64,000 bases of DNA from Spirosoma sp. (GCF_026391055.1 NZ_JAPLET010000026.1:806001-870000); one strand, 5' to 3'; counted from the stretch's first letter, positions 32,205 to 42,288 are shown. Notes: a model not told the origin generated them from the letters alone. A program made the numbers and translations.

Positions 32205-35200
32205 ATGTCAAAACAACTACAGTTGCGTAGCTTACTGCGCATTTTTTTGCGCCATGGGTTCTACCAATTGGCGCTCATAGCCGCGTTCACAACAATCGCA
32301 TTTACGCACAATGCGCTGGCCGATCAGCCTGTTTCCGGTACTATTCTCGATGAGAGAGGAAGTCCGCTGGTTGGGGTCAATGTTCAGATTAGAGGAACAA
32401 CGCGCGGCACAGCCAGTGATGCGCGGGGCGCCTACCGGATTGATGTTCCTAACGGAAGTTCCGTTCTGGTATTCAGCTACATCGGCTATAGAAAGCGGGA
32501 AATAACGGTCGGTAATCAGTCGATCATTAATGTATCGATGGAGGCCGATGCCGGTGCGCTGGACGAGGTGGTCGTGGTTGGTTATGGTACGCAGAAGCGC
32601 TCCTCTCTGACGGGAGCCGTTTCGACCGTAACCCCTAAAGAACTTACGGCATTACCGGTACCAAACGTAGCGGCCGCCTTACAGGGTCGGGTGCCGGGGG
32701 TATCCGTTGTTAATAACGGTGGACCAGGCGCGGCCCCCATCGTACAGATCCGGGGTATTGGTTCAATCAGTTACGCATCCGGACCACTGTATGTTATTGA
32801 CGGCGTACCAACCGGCGATCTCAACAGCTTCAATACCAATGATATCGAGTCGCTGGAAGTATTGAAAGATGCTAGTTCAGCGGCTATTTATGGCTCAAGG
32901 GCGTCGAACGGCGTTATCTTGATTACCACTAAAAAAGGCGGACGGGACAGCAAAATACGCATTTCCCTGGACTCGTACGTGGGTACCCAAAGTGCCTGGC
33001 GCAAGGTGGATGTGCTTGATCGTGACCAATATGTTCAATACGCCAAAGCTCTGACCTCCAATGCCGGCATTCCTGTTCCGGGTCGGCTGAATGACCTTAA
33101 CCAGCCTGTTTATGCTGGTGCCACACAAACGTTTGCCCAAACCCAAACCAACTGGCAGAACGAGCTTTTCCGCAATGCGCCTATCGCTCAGCACCAGATT
33201 TCACTATCCGGCGGCAATAGTGCTTCCCGCTTCTTTGCATCGGGCAGTTATTTCAAACAGGATGGTATTATGCGGGGTACCGATTTTGAGCGGGGTTCCT
33301 TGCGGCTCAATTCCGACCATCAGGTGTATAAGTTTTTGGCCATTGGTCAAACGCTGACAGCTGCGTATAGCAACCAGCGTTCCGAACCTACGGCAGATCG
33401 GTCGCAGTTGATGCACGCTATTCGAATGATGCCTTACTGGCCAACATCTGACCCAACGAAAGTAGGTGGCTTCAGCGCGCCAACGGCACTGGATGGTTCT
33501 GACCCGGAAAACCCACTCCGTGCCCTGACGATGGACATGAGCCGGACTAAATTCCTGAAGGCCTTTGCCACCGTTTATGCGGATATTAAATTGACCAGCT
33601 ACCTGAAATATCGCTTCAACTATGGTGTCGATTTAGGCTTTAGCAATGGCAGTATCTTCAACCCTATTTATAATGATGGGTATGGTCAGCGAGCTTCGGC
33701 TACGGTTTCGCAGTCACGTAACACGAACATTTCGCAGGTAATCACCAATCAATTGTCGTTTGACAAAACGTTTGGCAAACATAATCTGAGTGCGCTGGCC
33801 GTTGCCGAAACGCAAAAAGTGCTGGGTACCGGCATGAACGGCTCCGGCAACCGACCCAATAACGACCTCGACGTTATTCAGGGCGTTAGTAACCCGGCCA
33901 TTACCAGCACCCGCAGCGAAATCAATCTGATTTCGTATGTAGGCCGTATCAACTACGATTATGATGGCAAGTACCTCTTAAGTGCTTCGATTCGTCGGGA
34001 CGGTTCCTCGCTGTTTGCACCGGGCAATAAGTGGGGTAACTTCCCCTCGGCTTCGGTAGGCTGGCGCATCAACCAGGAGAACTTCATGAAAGGACTAGCC
34101 AATTTATCGGAACTGAAACTGCGGGCCAGCTACGGCCGAACTGGCTTCAATGGCATTAACAACTACTCGTGGCAGTCGCTGGTACAGGCTGATGCAACGG
34201 CCTATCCGTTTGGCAGCGCCAATAGCTTAGGTTCTTATTTCAACGCCCTGGGTAATACCGAGCTGAAATGGGAAACGACCGACATGGTCAACGTAGGTGT
34301 TGACGTGGGTCTGTTCAACAACAAGATCACCTTCACGGGTGAAGTGTATAACCGCTTCACCGACGGACTTATTCTGGGCGTACCCATTCCAAACTCAATT
34401 GGTTATTCTGCTGCACCCGTTGCCAACATTGGCAGTATGAAAAACTGGGGCTATGAATTCCAGGCGGGGTATAACATCGCCAAAGGTGATTTCCGGGGAA
34501 ATGTGTCGGCTAACATTGGCATCACCCGTAACCGGGTACTGAGTCTGGCGACACCAACGGCCTCGATCTACGCGGGCCAAAACGCCGACTATGGTGGGTT
34601 CGATATTACCAAAACCGAAGTTGGTCAGCCAATTCAGTCGTTCTATGGCTGGCAGGTAGATGGCATTTTCCAGAATCAATCGGAGATCAATACGGCTAAC
34701 GGCATCGATGGAAACGACAAGACGCTTTATCAGGACAAAGCGGCTCCCGGCGATATCCGGTTTAAAGACATCAACGGTGATGGTAAAATTGACGCCAACG
34801 ACCGGACCTATCTGGGCAGCTACCTGCCGAAATTCAATTACGGTGCCAATTTCAGCGGTACGTACAAGAACTTCGACTTTACGCTGTACATCCAGGGCGT
34901 TCAGGGGAACAAAATCTACAACGGCACGAAAGTCGTTACGCAGGGGATGCTTCGCCTGTTCAATGCCGGCACCGACGTGCTGAACGCCTGGACACCAACC
35001 AACACCAATACCAACATTCCGCGTGCCGTGAGTGGTGACCCGAACAACAACAGCCGTACATCGGACCGCTTTATTGAAGATGGTTCTTACCTGCGTCTTA
35101 AAAACCTGACCATTGGTTATTCAATTCCGGGTACTGTCCTCAGCAGCCTCACGAAGGGTACGGTTAGTAAAGTTCGGGTGTACGTATCGACTCAGAACCT

Positions 35201-35336
35201 GTTGACATTCACCAAATACACCGGCTACGATCCGGAAGTTGGTTCGCGCAATGGCACACTGCTGCGAAACGGTATCGACTATGCGATTTACCCACAGGCC
35301 CGTACATTAATGGCTGGCCTTCAGCTTACGTTCTAA
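32205..35336 (+). CDS. susC: SusC/RagA-family TonB-dependent outer-membrane receptor
   Basis: SusC-type proteins pull oligosaccharides through the outer membrane together with a SusD lid. The 1043-residue product has a signal sequence to about residue 40 and a carboxypeptidase-regulatory-like beta-sandwich (VSGTILDERGSPLVGVNVQIRG). A plug domain follows with the hallmark ALDEVVVVGYGTQKRSSLTGAVS and YVIDGVP ... DASSAAIYGSRASNGVILITTKKG, then a beta-barrel ending in LQLTF. ATG 32205 is chosen; an upstream in-frame ATG at 32172 lies in the leader. With susD directly downstream and xylan enzymes nearby, xylo-oligosaccharide is the likely cargo. Confidence 0.94.
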   Translation: MSKQLQLRSLLRIFLRHGFYQLALIAAFTTIAFTHNALADQPVSGTILDERGSPLVGVNVQIRGTTRGTASDARGAYRIDVPNGSSVLVFSYIGYRKREITVGNQSIINVSMEADAGALDEVVVVGYGTQKRSSLTGAVSTVTPKELTALPVPNVAAALQGRVPGVSVVNNGGPGAAPIVQIRGIGSISYASGPLYVIDGVPTGDLNSFNTNDIESLEVLKDASSAAIYGSRASNGVILITTKKGGRDSKIRISLDSYVGTQSAWRKVDVLDRDQYVQYAKALTSNAGIPVPGRLNDLNQPVYAGATQTFAQTQTNWQNELFRNAPIAQHQISLSGGNSASRFFASGSYFKQDGIMRGTDFERGSLRLNSDHQVYKFLAIGQTLTAAYSNQRSEPTADRSQLMHAIRMMPYWPTSDPTKVGGFSAPTALDGSDPENPLRALTMDMSRTKFLKAFATVYADIKLTSYLKYRFNYGVDLGFSNGSIFNPIYNDGYGQRASATVSQSRNTNISQVITNQLSFDKTFGKHNLSALAVAETQKVLGTGMNGSGNRPNNDLDVIQGVSNPAITSTRSEINLISYVGRINYDYDGKYLLSASIRRDGSSLFAPGNKWGNFPSASVGWRINQENFMKGLANLSELKLRASYGRTGFNGINNYSWQSLVQADATAYPFGSANSLGSYFNALGNTELKWETTDMVNVGVDVGLFNNKITFTGEVYNRFTDGLILGVPIPNSIGYSAAPVANIGSMKNWGYEFQAGYNIAKGDFRGNVSANIGITRNRVLSLATPTASIYAGQNADYGGFDITKTEVGQPIQSFYGWQVDGIFQNQSEINTANGIDGNDKTLYQDKAAPGDIRFKDINGDGKIDANDRTYLGSYLPKFNYGANFSGTYKNFDFTLYIQGVQGNKIYNGTKVVTQGMLRLFNAGTDVLNAWTPTNTNTNIPRAVSGDPNNNSRTSDRFIEDGSYLRLKNLTIGYSIPGTVLSSLTKGTVSKVRVYVSTQNLLTFTKYTGYDPEVGSRNGTLLRNGIDYAIYPQARTLMAGLQLTF

Positions 35337-35371
35337 TTGGTTTTTCACCAACTAAAAATCTTATTCTTACC

Positions 35372-36913
35372 ATGAAAAAACAGTATCTCATAATTGGTGC
35401 GCTGGTTATTGGCGTCGCCATTGGGTGTGATGATAAGCGATTGGACCAGCTTAACCCGAATGCAGTAACAACTGATAGTTACTTCAGAACGGATGTTCAG
35501 ATACGCAGTGCCGTCAATGGCGTCTATGCAGCGCTTCAGTCGACTAACCTGGTTGCACGGGAATGGTTTTTTACTCAGGATCTTCGTTCTGACGATGTGT
35601 CGGCTGGCGGTGGGCAACTCGAAACGCCCCGCAATCAGTTACTGACAGGCGTTCACGACACCGGCAACTCGCTGGTAAGCTCCGTCTGGACGGGTGCTTA
35701 CCGGGTTATTCACCGCGCCAATGTAGTTATTGACAAAGCGGCTGCCTCTGCCTCTACTCTGACGGCCAGCGTATCCAATCAGGCAGTGGGCGAATCGAAG
35801 TTCCTGCGGGCCTGGTCTTACTTTGAACTGGTTAGTTTGTGGGGCGGTGTACCGCTGTACAAAACCTACGTTACCTCGCTGGCCGCTTCGGCCCCCCGAT
35901 CGTCAGAAGCGGATGTCTATGCGTTTATCATCGCTGACCTGAAAGCGGCTCAGGAAGCTCTTCCGGTAACTTACGATGCTGCCAATCAGGGCCGGGCAAC
36001 AAAAGGAGCTGCCCAAATGCTGCTGGCACGCGTTTATATGCAACAGGGTGACTACGCCAACGCCAAAACGGAACTTCAAAAATTAATCAGCTCAGGAACC
36101 TACCGATTGGTTGATGAGTATTCCGATAATTTTATTGAAGAAACAGAATTCAACAAGGAGTCGATCTGGGAGGTTAACTTCCTGCCATCGGGTGGTTCCT
36201 TTAACTGGAATGGCGATGCCGATGGCGCTTCGGCTGGAGAAGAAACCGTTCGGACCCAGGAGTATTCGGGTATTGGCTGGCGCAACATTATCCCATCCAA
36301 CAGCCTGCTGGCCGAGTTTGAAAAAACGAGTAAAGGTGATGCCAAGACCGACCCCCGTTACGCGAAGTCGGTGTATACCACGGGCGACAAATACAACAAT
36401 GACCAGAGCGTGCTGACCGATGGTCAGCAAAATGGCTTTGGGTCGATTGTTGACGGTAAAGAAGTAAAAATCAGCTGGCGGAAGTTTACCCTGATGTATA
36501 AAAACGGGGTTTCGACAACGGGCGGCATCAACCAGCGTATCATGCGCTACGCTGAAACGCTGCTGGCCATGGCCGAGTGCGAAAACGAGGCAGGCAATAC
36601 GGCGAGTGCAATAAGCTACCTCAACATGGTTCGGGCGCGGCCGAGTGTAGCCATGCCTGCTTACCCAACGGCTAACTACCCCGTTTCGACAAAAGATCAG
36701 GTGTTAGCGGCTATTATACACGAGCGCCGGATTGAACTGAACGGCGAAGAAATTCGCAACCGGGACATTCTGCGCTGGCGCAAGCAGGGCAAGCTGAAAA
36801 CAGAGCCGCTCGCTTATTTCCAGAAAGGCAAACATGAATTGCTGCCCATTCCCCAGCAGGAAATTGACAACAACCCCAACGTTGGTCTGAAAGGCCAAAA
36901 CCCTGGTTATTAA
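35372..36913 (+). CDS. susD: SusD/RagB-family glycan-binding lipoprotein
   Basis: The 513-residue lipoprotein is the sugar-binding lid of the SusC transporter. The signal peptide ends in a lipobox, VAIGCDDKRLD, with the lipid-bearing Cys at 19. The helical TPR scaffold follows, with A-x-x-R-A-x-x-Y-x-x-x-L-x-x-W-G (KFLRAWSYFELVSLWGGVPL) near residue 150. The standard C-terminal ELNGEEIRNRDILRWRKQGKL ... PIPQQEIDNNPNV ends the protein. It lies 35 bp after susC, in one operon. Its glycan specificity is inferred from the xylan enzymes downstream. Confidence 0.95.
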   Translation: MKKQYLIIGALVIGVAIGCDDKRLDQLNPNAVTTDSYFRTDVQIRSAVNGVYAALQSTNLVAREWFFTQDLRSDDVSAGGGQLETPRNQLLTGVHDTGNSLVSSVWTGAYRVIHRANVVIDKAAASASTLTASVSNQAVGESKFLRAWSYFELVSLWGGVPLYKTYVTSLAASAPRSSEADVYAFIIADLKAAQEALPVTYDAANQGRATKGAAQMLLARVYMQQGDYANAKTELQKLISSGTYRLVDEYSDNFIEETEFNKESIWEVNFLPSGGSFNWNGDADGASAGEETVRTQEYSGIGWRNIIPSNSLLAEFEKTSKGDAKTDPRYAKSVYTTGDKYNNDQSVLTDGQQNGFGSIVDGKEVKISWRKFTLMYKNGVSTTGGINQRIMRYAETLLAMAECENEAGNTASAISYLNMVRARPSVAMPAYPTANYPVSTKDQVLAAIIHERRIELNGEEIRNRDILRWRKQGKLKTEPLAYFQKGKHELLPIPQQEIDNNPNVGLKGQNPGY

Positions 36914-36940
36914 TCCGATCACATTCGATAATCAATACCC

Positions 36941-36968
36941 AATGACACCGGACTAGTCCGGTGTCATT
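36941..36968. terminator. Hairpin after susD
   Basis: A perfect 12-bp stem aatgacaccgga (36941-36952 with 36957-36968) and a 4-base loop. No T run follows, so it may be an mRNA-stabilising or partial terminator that lowers downstream expression. Confidence 0.55.
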
Positions 36969-36978
36969 GCTGTAATAT

Positions 36979-37013
36979 GGTTATTGGTGATTAGTTATTG
37001 GTTAATGGTTATT
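36979..37013. repeat. Five tandem GGTTATT-type heptads
   Basis: Five 7-bp units read GGTTATT, GGTGATT, AGTTATT, GGTTAAT, GGTTATT. They lie in the 110-bp gap between susD and the deacetylase gene and belong to the same family as the arms at 14511 and 44763. Confidence 0.75.
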
Positions 37014-37023
37014 TTTGACTCTT

Positions 37024-37821
37024 ATGAAAAAAGCAATCTTACTCAGCCTACTAACCTTAATTTGCACGCTGACATTCGCACAGAACGCTACTGTCTGGAA
37101 TGGAAAAAAATGTGCCGTTGTCCTTACGTACGATGACGCGCTGGATGTGCATCTGAATAACGTTATTCCAGTACTCGATTCAGCCGGGCTGAAAGGCACC
37201 TTCTATCTGTCAGGCTATTTTCCCGGCTTTGTTACTAATATAGCTCGGTGGAAATCAGCGGCTGTGAACGGTCATGAGTTAGCCAACCATACTTTGTTTC
37301 ACCCATGTATTGGTAATACACCAGGGCGCGAGTGGGTAAAGCCCGAAATGGACATGAGCAAGTACACCGTTCAGCGGATGACCGATGAAATGAGAATGAC
37401 CAACGTTCTGCTCAAAACCCTCGACGGCCAGTCGACCCGCACCTTTGCCTACCCTTGTGGCGACACGAAAATCGGGGGCGTTGATTATTATAAAACGGCA
37501 GAAAATGATTTTGTCGCTGCCCGAGGGACAAAAAGTGAGATGAAGAAAATTACCGACCTAAACTTCGCCGAGATCGGTTCGTACGCCATTAATGGTGAAT
37601 CGGGCGAGCAGCTGATTGCGCTGGTGAAGCAGGCACAGGCTACTAATTCGGTACTGGTCTTTCTATTTCACGGCGTTGGTGGAGGTCATTCGCTGAATGT
37701 CGCACTTCCCGAGCACAATAAACTGGTGCGCTATCTGAAACAGAATCAATCAGACATCTGGGTAGCGCCCTTCATTGACGTGGTTCAGTATGCAAAGGCG
37801 CACCAATTGAAGCAGAAATAG
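37024..37821 (+). CDS. Secreted polysaccharide deacetylase (CE4-like)
   Basis: The 265-residue protein has a signal peptide (MKKAILLSLLTLICTLTFAQ) and a NodB-homology fold. Motif 1 is VLTYDDA with the metal/catalytic Asp pair, motif 2 is the His pair in HELANHTLFHP, and motif 3 is FAYPCGD. Such enzymes remove acetyl groups from xylan, chitin or peptidoglycan using a metal ion. Between susCD and GH43/GH10 genes, acetylxylan is the likely substrate, but this is inference. The in-frame TTG at 37015 is rejected in favour of ATG 37024. Confidence 0.88.
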   Translation: MKKAILLSLLTLICTLTFAQNATVWNGKKCAVVLTYDDALDVHLNNVIPVLDSAGLKGTFYLSGYFPGFVTNIARWKSAAVNGHELANHTLFHPCIGNTPGREWVKPEMDMSKYTVQRMTDEMRMTNVLLKTLDGQSTRTFAYPCGDTKIGGVDYYKTAENDFVAARGTKSEMKKITDLNFAEIGSYAINGESGEQLIALVKQAQATNSVLVFLFHGVGGGHSLNVALPEHNKLVRYLKQNQSDIWVAPFIDVVQYAKAHQLKQK

Positions 37822-37829
37822 TATTGCTG

Positions 37830-40007
37830 ATGAGAAATAAGCTCGCTACTATTCTATTTGTGCTCGTCGGCCTGGGTTCCAGCCTTAGCGCCCAGCGTGT
37901 GGTTGTTCGGCAGACTGAGTCCTCTCCACAAAGTAAGTACGCGGCAGGACAACTGACAAAAGCACTTATCACCCGGCACTACACTACCGGAAGCAAAGCT
38001 GGCAAAGCTGACTTTGTCATACATCTGGCCCCCAACCGTCAGCAACTAGGCAGCGAAGCGTATTCCATCAGTCGGCAGGGTAAGCAACTGACTATTACGG
38101 GTGGCGATGCCCGGGGGCTTATTTATGGCAGCCTGTCGGTGGCAGAAGACCTACTTAACGGGCTTTCCCTGTCGGCAATTAACGCCCGAACGGAAAAGCC
38201 TCATTTGCCGCTGCGCGCCATCAAATTCGATTTACCCTGGGACACATACCGGCATAGCGACGCTCTCGATCTGCACTACGAAACCTGCCGGGATACGCTC
38301 TATTGGAAAGCGTTTCTGGATATGATGGTTGCCAATCGGTTCAATGCCCTGAGTTTATGGAACCTGCATCCCTACACGTACATGATCAGGCCCACGAACT
38401 TCCCCGCAGCAACGCCCTTCAATGACCAGCAGCTGGCTCAATGGCAATCTTTGTTCCATGCGATTTTCCGAATGGCCAAGGAGCGGGCGATTGATACATA
38501 TCTGGTTCCTTTTAATATCTTCACCAGTCCCGAATTCTCGAAAGCCTATAACGTTAACCCCAAACTGAATAACCTGACGCATTTTCACTTCATCGATGGC
38601 GACACATCGGCAATCGTTAAACGCTACACGCAGGAGTGCGTAACGCAGGTGCTTCAGGAATACCCTGACCTCACCGGCTTTGGCCTGACGCTGGGCGAAG
38701 CTATGGGCGGTATGAGTCCTCAACAGCGCGAAGACTGGATGAAGGCAACCATCATTGACGGCATGCGGCAGGCTGGGCGAAAAACGAAACTCATCCATCG
38801 AATTCCGTTTTCCAGTACAACCGGCTCGCTGGGGGTTACCAGTATCGAAACCGAGAAACTAACCCGGAAGTCTATCGAAAGCGAAGGAGCGCTGGACTTT
38901 ATAGAAGGGCCAATCTGGGCCGATTTGAAGTACAATTGGTCGCACGCGCACTCTACTCCTACCCTGGTGAAAGTACACGGCGGCAAGCTGTACGACACGT
39001 ATTTTAAACCAGACCCGACGGCCTACAAAATTACCTGGACGGTTCGTAACGAAGATTTCTTTTGCCTGCGGTGGGGCGTTCCTGATTTTGTCAGGGCGCA
39101 TATTGCCGACAATAATCAGTCATATGTGGGTGGCTATTTTCTGGGGTCGGAGACTTACATTCCGGCGAAAGACTATTTCACAAAATCCGGCGGACCAGTT
39201 AACTGGAAATATGCTTTTGAGCGGCAGTGGCTATTTTACAAACTGTGGGGCCGTCTGCTGTATAACCCTGCCACGCCCGATGCCATTTTTAAAGCCGAAT
39301 TTGTTCGTCGTTACGGTGCCCCGGCAACTCCCTTGCTGGAAGCTTACGCACTGGCATCGGCTACGCCCCTGCGTCTGGCATCTGCCTTTGATTTCACCTG
39401 GGATTTTTCGTTGTACAGTGAGGGCATGATGGGGTTCGACACGCAGAAGAATGTAGCCTATATTTCGGTCAATCAACAGATCACGCAGCCTACACTGGAC
39501 CCAAATTACGTGTCGGTTAGTGCGTATGTAAAAACGATGGAGACCGGCGGTTCGTTTAGCCCCGAAAAGATTACACCCCCCATCTTAGCCCGAATGCTGG
39601 AAACCGATTGCAGAAAAGCCCTACAACTCGTGCGGTCGATCAACGTCAAGGCAAACCGTTCGCTGCTTTATGAAGTTTCCGATGTGCAGGTTTGGGCTAA
39701 TCTGGGGCTGCATCTGGCCGAAAAGTTACAAGCAGCCGTTGCCCTGCAAACGTACCGCGCCACGGGGCAGGAAGCCCGGAAACAGGCGGCCGTTCAGCAC
39801 CTGAAGTCAGCTCTGCGCTATTGGGATACGGTCATAGCCATTACCAGACCTTTGTACAACGACATGCCGCTGGTACACCTGACCGAACAGAAAGGGCATA
39901 CCTGGGAGGAAAACAATAAACTCCGCTTCCATTGGGAGAAGCTTCGCCCCGACGTGGCCAAAGACGTTGAAATGGCGGAAAAAGCAAAACCGGATGCGGA
40001 AAAGTGA
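37830..40007 (+). CDS. Secreted glycoside hydrolase candidate (GH67/GH20-like barrel), family uncertain
   Basis: The 725-residue protein has a signal peptide ending SLSAQ. The first 130 residues look like the N-terminal domain of GH67/GH20 enzymes, ending GGDARGLIYGSLSVAEDL. Then comes a TIM-barrel-like stretch with RAIKFDLPWDTYR, MVANRFNALSLWNLHPYTYMIRP, GFGLTLGEAMGG and DFIEGPIWADLKYNWSH. Acidic residues of GFGLTLGEA and DFFCLRWG are possible catalytic sites. An alpha-glucuronidase or galacturonidase-like activity would suit glucuronoxylan, but I cannot confirm the family. It begins 8 bp after the deacetylase stop; ATG 37830 is preferred over TTG 37824. Confidence 0.6.
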   Translation: MRNKLATILFVLVGLGSSLSAQRVVVRQTESSPQSKYAAGQLTKALITRHYTTGSKAGKADFVIHLAPNRQQLGSEAYSISRQGKQLTITGGDARGLIYGSLSVAEDLLNGLSLSAINARTEKPHLPLRAIKFDLPWDTYRHSDALDLHYETCRDTLYWKAFLDMMVANRFNALSLWNLHPYTYMIRPTNFPAATPFNDQQLAQWQSLFHAIFRMAKERAIDTYLVPFNIFTSPEFSKAYNVNPKLNNLTHFHFIDGDTSAIVKRYTQECVTQVLQEYPDLTGFGLTLGEAMGGMSPQQREDWMKATIIDGMRQAGRKTKLIHRIPFSSTTGSLGVTSIETEKLTRKSIESEGALDFIEGPIWADLKYNWSHAHSTPTLVKVHGGKLYDTYFKPDPTAYKITWTVRNEDFFCLRWGVPDFVRAHIADNNQSYVGGYFLGSETYIPAKDYFTKSGGPVNWKYAFERQWLFYKLWGRLLYNPATPDAIFKAEFVRRYGAPATPLLEAYALASATPLRLASAFDFTWDFSLYSEGMMGFDTQKNVAYISVNQQITQPTLDPNYVSVSAYVKTMETGGSFSPEKITPPILARMLETDCRKALQLVRSINVKANRSLLYEVSDVQVWANLGLHLAEKLQAAVALQTYRATGQEARKQAAVQHLKSALRYWDTVIAITRPLYNDMPLVHLTEQKGHTWEENNKLRFHWEKLRPDVAKDVEMAEKAKPDAEK

Positions 40008-40065
40008 CGACTATTGACTGTAGTCTGCAACTAGGTTTGGTTTTTAAAAAACCCACTCCACAAGA

Positions 40066-40105
40066 AAAACAAAAGCTCCTTCAGGCATGGAGGAGCTTTT
40101 GTTTT
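40066..40105. terminator. Bidirectional Rho-independent terminator
   Basis: A perfect 15-bp stem (40066-40080 with 40091-40105, aaaacaaaagctcct) with A/T tracts on both sides. It separates the susC operon from the convergent GH43 gene. Confidence 0.88.
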
Positions 40106-40122
40106 GTAACGAATGTCAGTCT

Positions 40123-41163
40123 TTATGGCGTGATCATTTCGATTGATCCATCAGGCTTACGCATTAGTTCGCGAACCTTGATATTCCGTAGATGCGTTTT
40201 GCCCGACAACTCAACGTCGTGGTAGAAGATGTACCACTTTCCTTTAAATTCAACAATGGAATGGTGCGTTGTCCAGCCTGTAACAGGCTTCATGAACGTA
40301 CCCTGATACGTAAAGGGGCCATAAGGTGAGTTACTGGTAGCATAGGCCAGAAAATGCGTATCGCCGGTTGAGTACGAGAAGTAATATTTTCCCTTGTACT
40401 TATGCATCCAGGCACCTTCAAAGAAACGCCGGTCATGGTCGCCCGCCAGCAGCGGCTTGCCATTCTTGTCGATAAGTTGAACATCCTTAACCGACTCGTC
40501 GAAGGTGAGCATGTTCTTATTCATCCGAACCACTTTAGCACTCAGGGCAGGCTCGTTATCTTTCCCCAAATCAGTCTTCAGCGCTTTATTATACTTGCCA
40601 GTTGCCCAGCGCTGCAGCTGACCTCCCCAGATACCGCCAAAATACATATAGGTTGTACCGTCTGTATCCGTAAAAACTGCCGGGTCGATACTGAAACTAC
40701 CTGGTATGGGAGCAGGTTGGGCTTTAAACGGGCCCGTCGGCGATTTGCTGGTTGCCACCCCCATGCGAAACACATCTTTCTTATCCTTTACCGGGAAGTA
40801 CAGGTAGTAGGTTCCGTTTTTGTAAGCGGCATCGGGGGCCCACATCTGCCGACCCGCCCAGGGAACATTCTTAATGTCCAGCGCCACGCCATGATCGGTT
40901 ACCTTACCGTTGATGTTATCCATCGAATAAACGTGGTAGTCGCGCATGTTAAAGTGCCCGCCCTCGTCATCTTCCGGCACATTAGCCTCGATATCGTGCG
41001 ATGGATAAATGTAGATCTTTCCGTTAAATACGTGCGCCGACGGGTCAGCCGTGTAGAGATCCGTAACCAGCGGTTTGGGTTTTGTAGTCTGGCAGATGCC
41101 ATTGCTGATGCCAACGCTGATCAGCGCTACGGCAACAAGGGTACTTTTAGTTGAGGTAAACAT
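40123..41163 (-). CDS. GH43-family glycoside hydrolase (beta-xylosidase/arabinofuranosidase type)
   Basis: The 346-residue secreted enzyme has a signal peptide (to about residue 25) and a five-bladed propeller. The three GH43 acidic residues are in place: general base Asp40 in TADPSAHVF, Asp160 in SIDPAVF and the general acid Glu249 in RFFEGAWMHK. It should remove xylose or arabinose from xylan-derived chains. It faces the susC operon across a terminator and follows the LacI gene on the same strand after 38 bp, so the two may be co-transcribed. Confidence 0.92.
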   Translation of the reverse strand: MFTSTKSTLVAVALISVGISNGICQTTKPKPLVTDLYTADPSAHVFNGKIYIYPSHDIEANVPEDDEGGHFNMRDYHVYSMDNINGKVTDHGVALDIKNVPWAGRQMWAPDAAYKNGTYYLYFPVKDKKDVFRMGVATSKSPTGPFKAQPAPIPGSFSIDPAVFTDTDGTTYMYFGGIWGGQLQRWATGKYNKALKTDLGKDNEPALSAKVVRMNKNMLTFDESVKDVQLIDKNGKPLLAGDHDRRFFEGAWMHKYKGKYYFSYSTGDTHFLAYATSNSPYGPFTYQGTFMKPVTGWTTHHSIVEFKGKWYIFYHDVELSGKTHLRNIKVRELMRKPDGSIEMITP

Positions 41164-41201
41164 AGAAAACAGGTTATTTAAAAGAGGCCCGTCAGGACGT
41201 A

Positions 41202-42221
41202 TCAGGCTCGCCGGGAAGACTCCCGAACGATTAATTCGTAGTTTAATAAGATTGTATTTGTGGTACTGATGCGCAATTGGCCTTTCAGGTGATTTATTAA
41301 GCTCTGGGCAGCGATCTCGCCCATTTCCTGACCAGGGTAGTGAATAGTTGTCAGGTTGGGCTCCACTAACTGCGCAATGGGGTCATCGTTGAAACCAACG
41401 ACCGCAATGTCACCAGGTATCGAAAAGCCGTTTCGTCTTAATCCCCCCATGCAACTGGCTGCGCACAAATCGCTCGCAACAAAAAGACCGTCGGGTGGCG
41501 AGTCCATGTTCGCAATATGATTGGCTACGTCAAGGCCATCCTGCCGGGTAAAGTTTGTTACCCTGATAAGTTCGTCCAGAACGGGCAGATCATGCTCAAG
41601 TAGTGCCATTTTATATCCTTTGAGCCGATCTACGTAAACGTTTCGCTTGATGCTGCCGGTTACGTGCATGATCCGTCGGCAACCCTGCTCAATCAGATGG
41701 GTAGTGGCTTCGTAACCTGCCTTCAGGTTATCGATAACGATGTTGGTGCAGTTTTTCTGCGGCATCACCCGATCAAATAGAATCATGGGAATACCTTTGC
41801 GAAAAAACGTACTGAAATGCTCCAGATTCTCAGTATCTGATGCCAACGACACAAGCAGCCCATCTACCCGACTGTTGAACATGGTTTTCGCGTTGGCCAT
41901 TTCCTTCCGGGTCGACTCGAGCGACTGACTGATAATCAGGTTATAACTGGCTTCATTAGCCACTTTCTCCATCCCGGAGAGTACGGTCGACATAAAGGCG
42001 CTATCCAGCCTGGGGACAATAACACCAATCGTTTTTGTTTGCTGACGCCGAAGGTTACTGGCAAACGTATTTGAGCGATACCCCATCTCCAGTGCTTTAC
42101 TACTGATCAACTGCTTTGTGTTGCTATTAATAGCGGGATGGTCATTCAACGCTCTACTTACAGTGGCAGGAGACAGATTTAGTAACCTGGCTATATCATA
42201 AATCGTCGTTTCTTTCTCCAT
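41202..42221 (-). CDS. LacI-family transcriptional regulator
   Basis: The 339-residue repressor has the LacI helix-turn-helix at residues 3-25 (ETTIYDIARLLNLSPATVSRALNDH) with the hinge helix NTKQLISSKALEMGY. A periplasmic-binding-protein-like core follows (TIGVIVPRLDSAFMS, DGLLVSLAS, GDIAVVGFNDDPIAQL). The ATG at 42221 starts MEKETTIYDIA; a longer frame to 42293 adds unrelated residues. The same operator sequence lies before susC and GH10 and a degenerate copy before its own gene. It is the likely regulator of this locus, with a xylo-oligosaccharide or xylose as possible inducer. Confidence 0.92.
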   Translation of the reverse strand: MEKETTIYDIARLLNLSPATVSRALNDHPAINSNTKQLISSKALEMGYRSNTFASNLRRQQTKTIGVIVPRLDSAFMSTVLSGMEKVANEASYNLIISQSLESTRKEMANAKTMFNSRVDGLLVSLASDTENLEHFSTFFRKGIPMILFDRVMPQKNCTNIVIDNLKAGYEATTHLIEQGCRRIMHVTGSIKRNVYVDRLKGYKMALLEHDLPVLDELIRVTNFTRQDGLDVANHIANMDSPPDGLFVASDLCAASCMGGLRRNGFSIPGDIAVVGFNDDPIAQLVEPNLTTIHYPGQEMGEIAAQSLINHLKGQLRISTTNTILLNYELIVRESSRRA

Positions 42222-42288
42222 AAGCGGGGTACGGTGGGTATAAGTGTGAGGAACTACGCAGCCTGGGTGTAGACGATACTCACGTTTA

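Noticed and set aside
40402..41154. Plus-strand frame (250 codons) opposite GH43
   Set aside because: GH43 carries all three catalytic acids on the minus strand; the plus frame is a codon-bias shadow.
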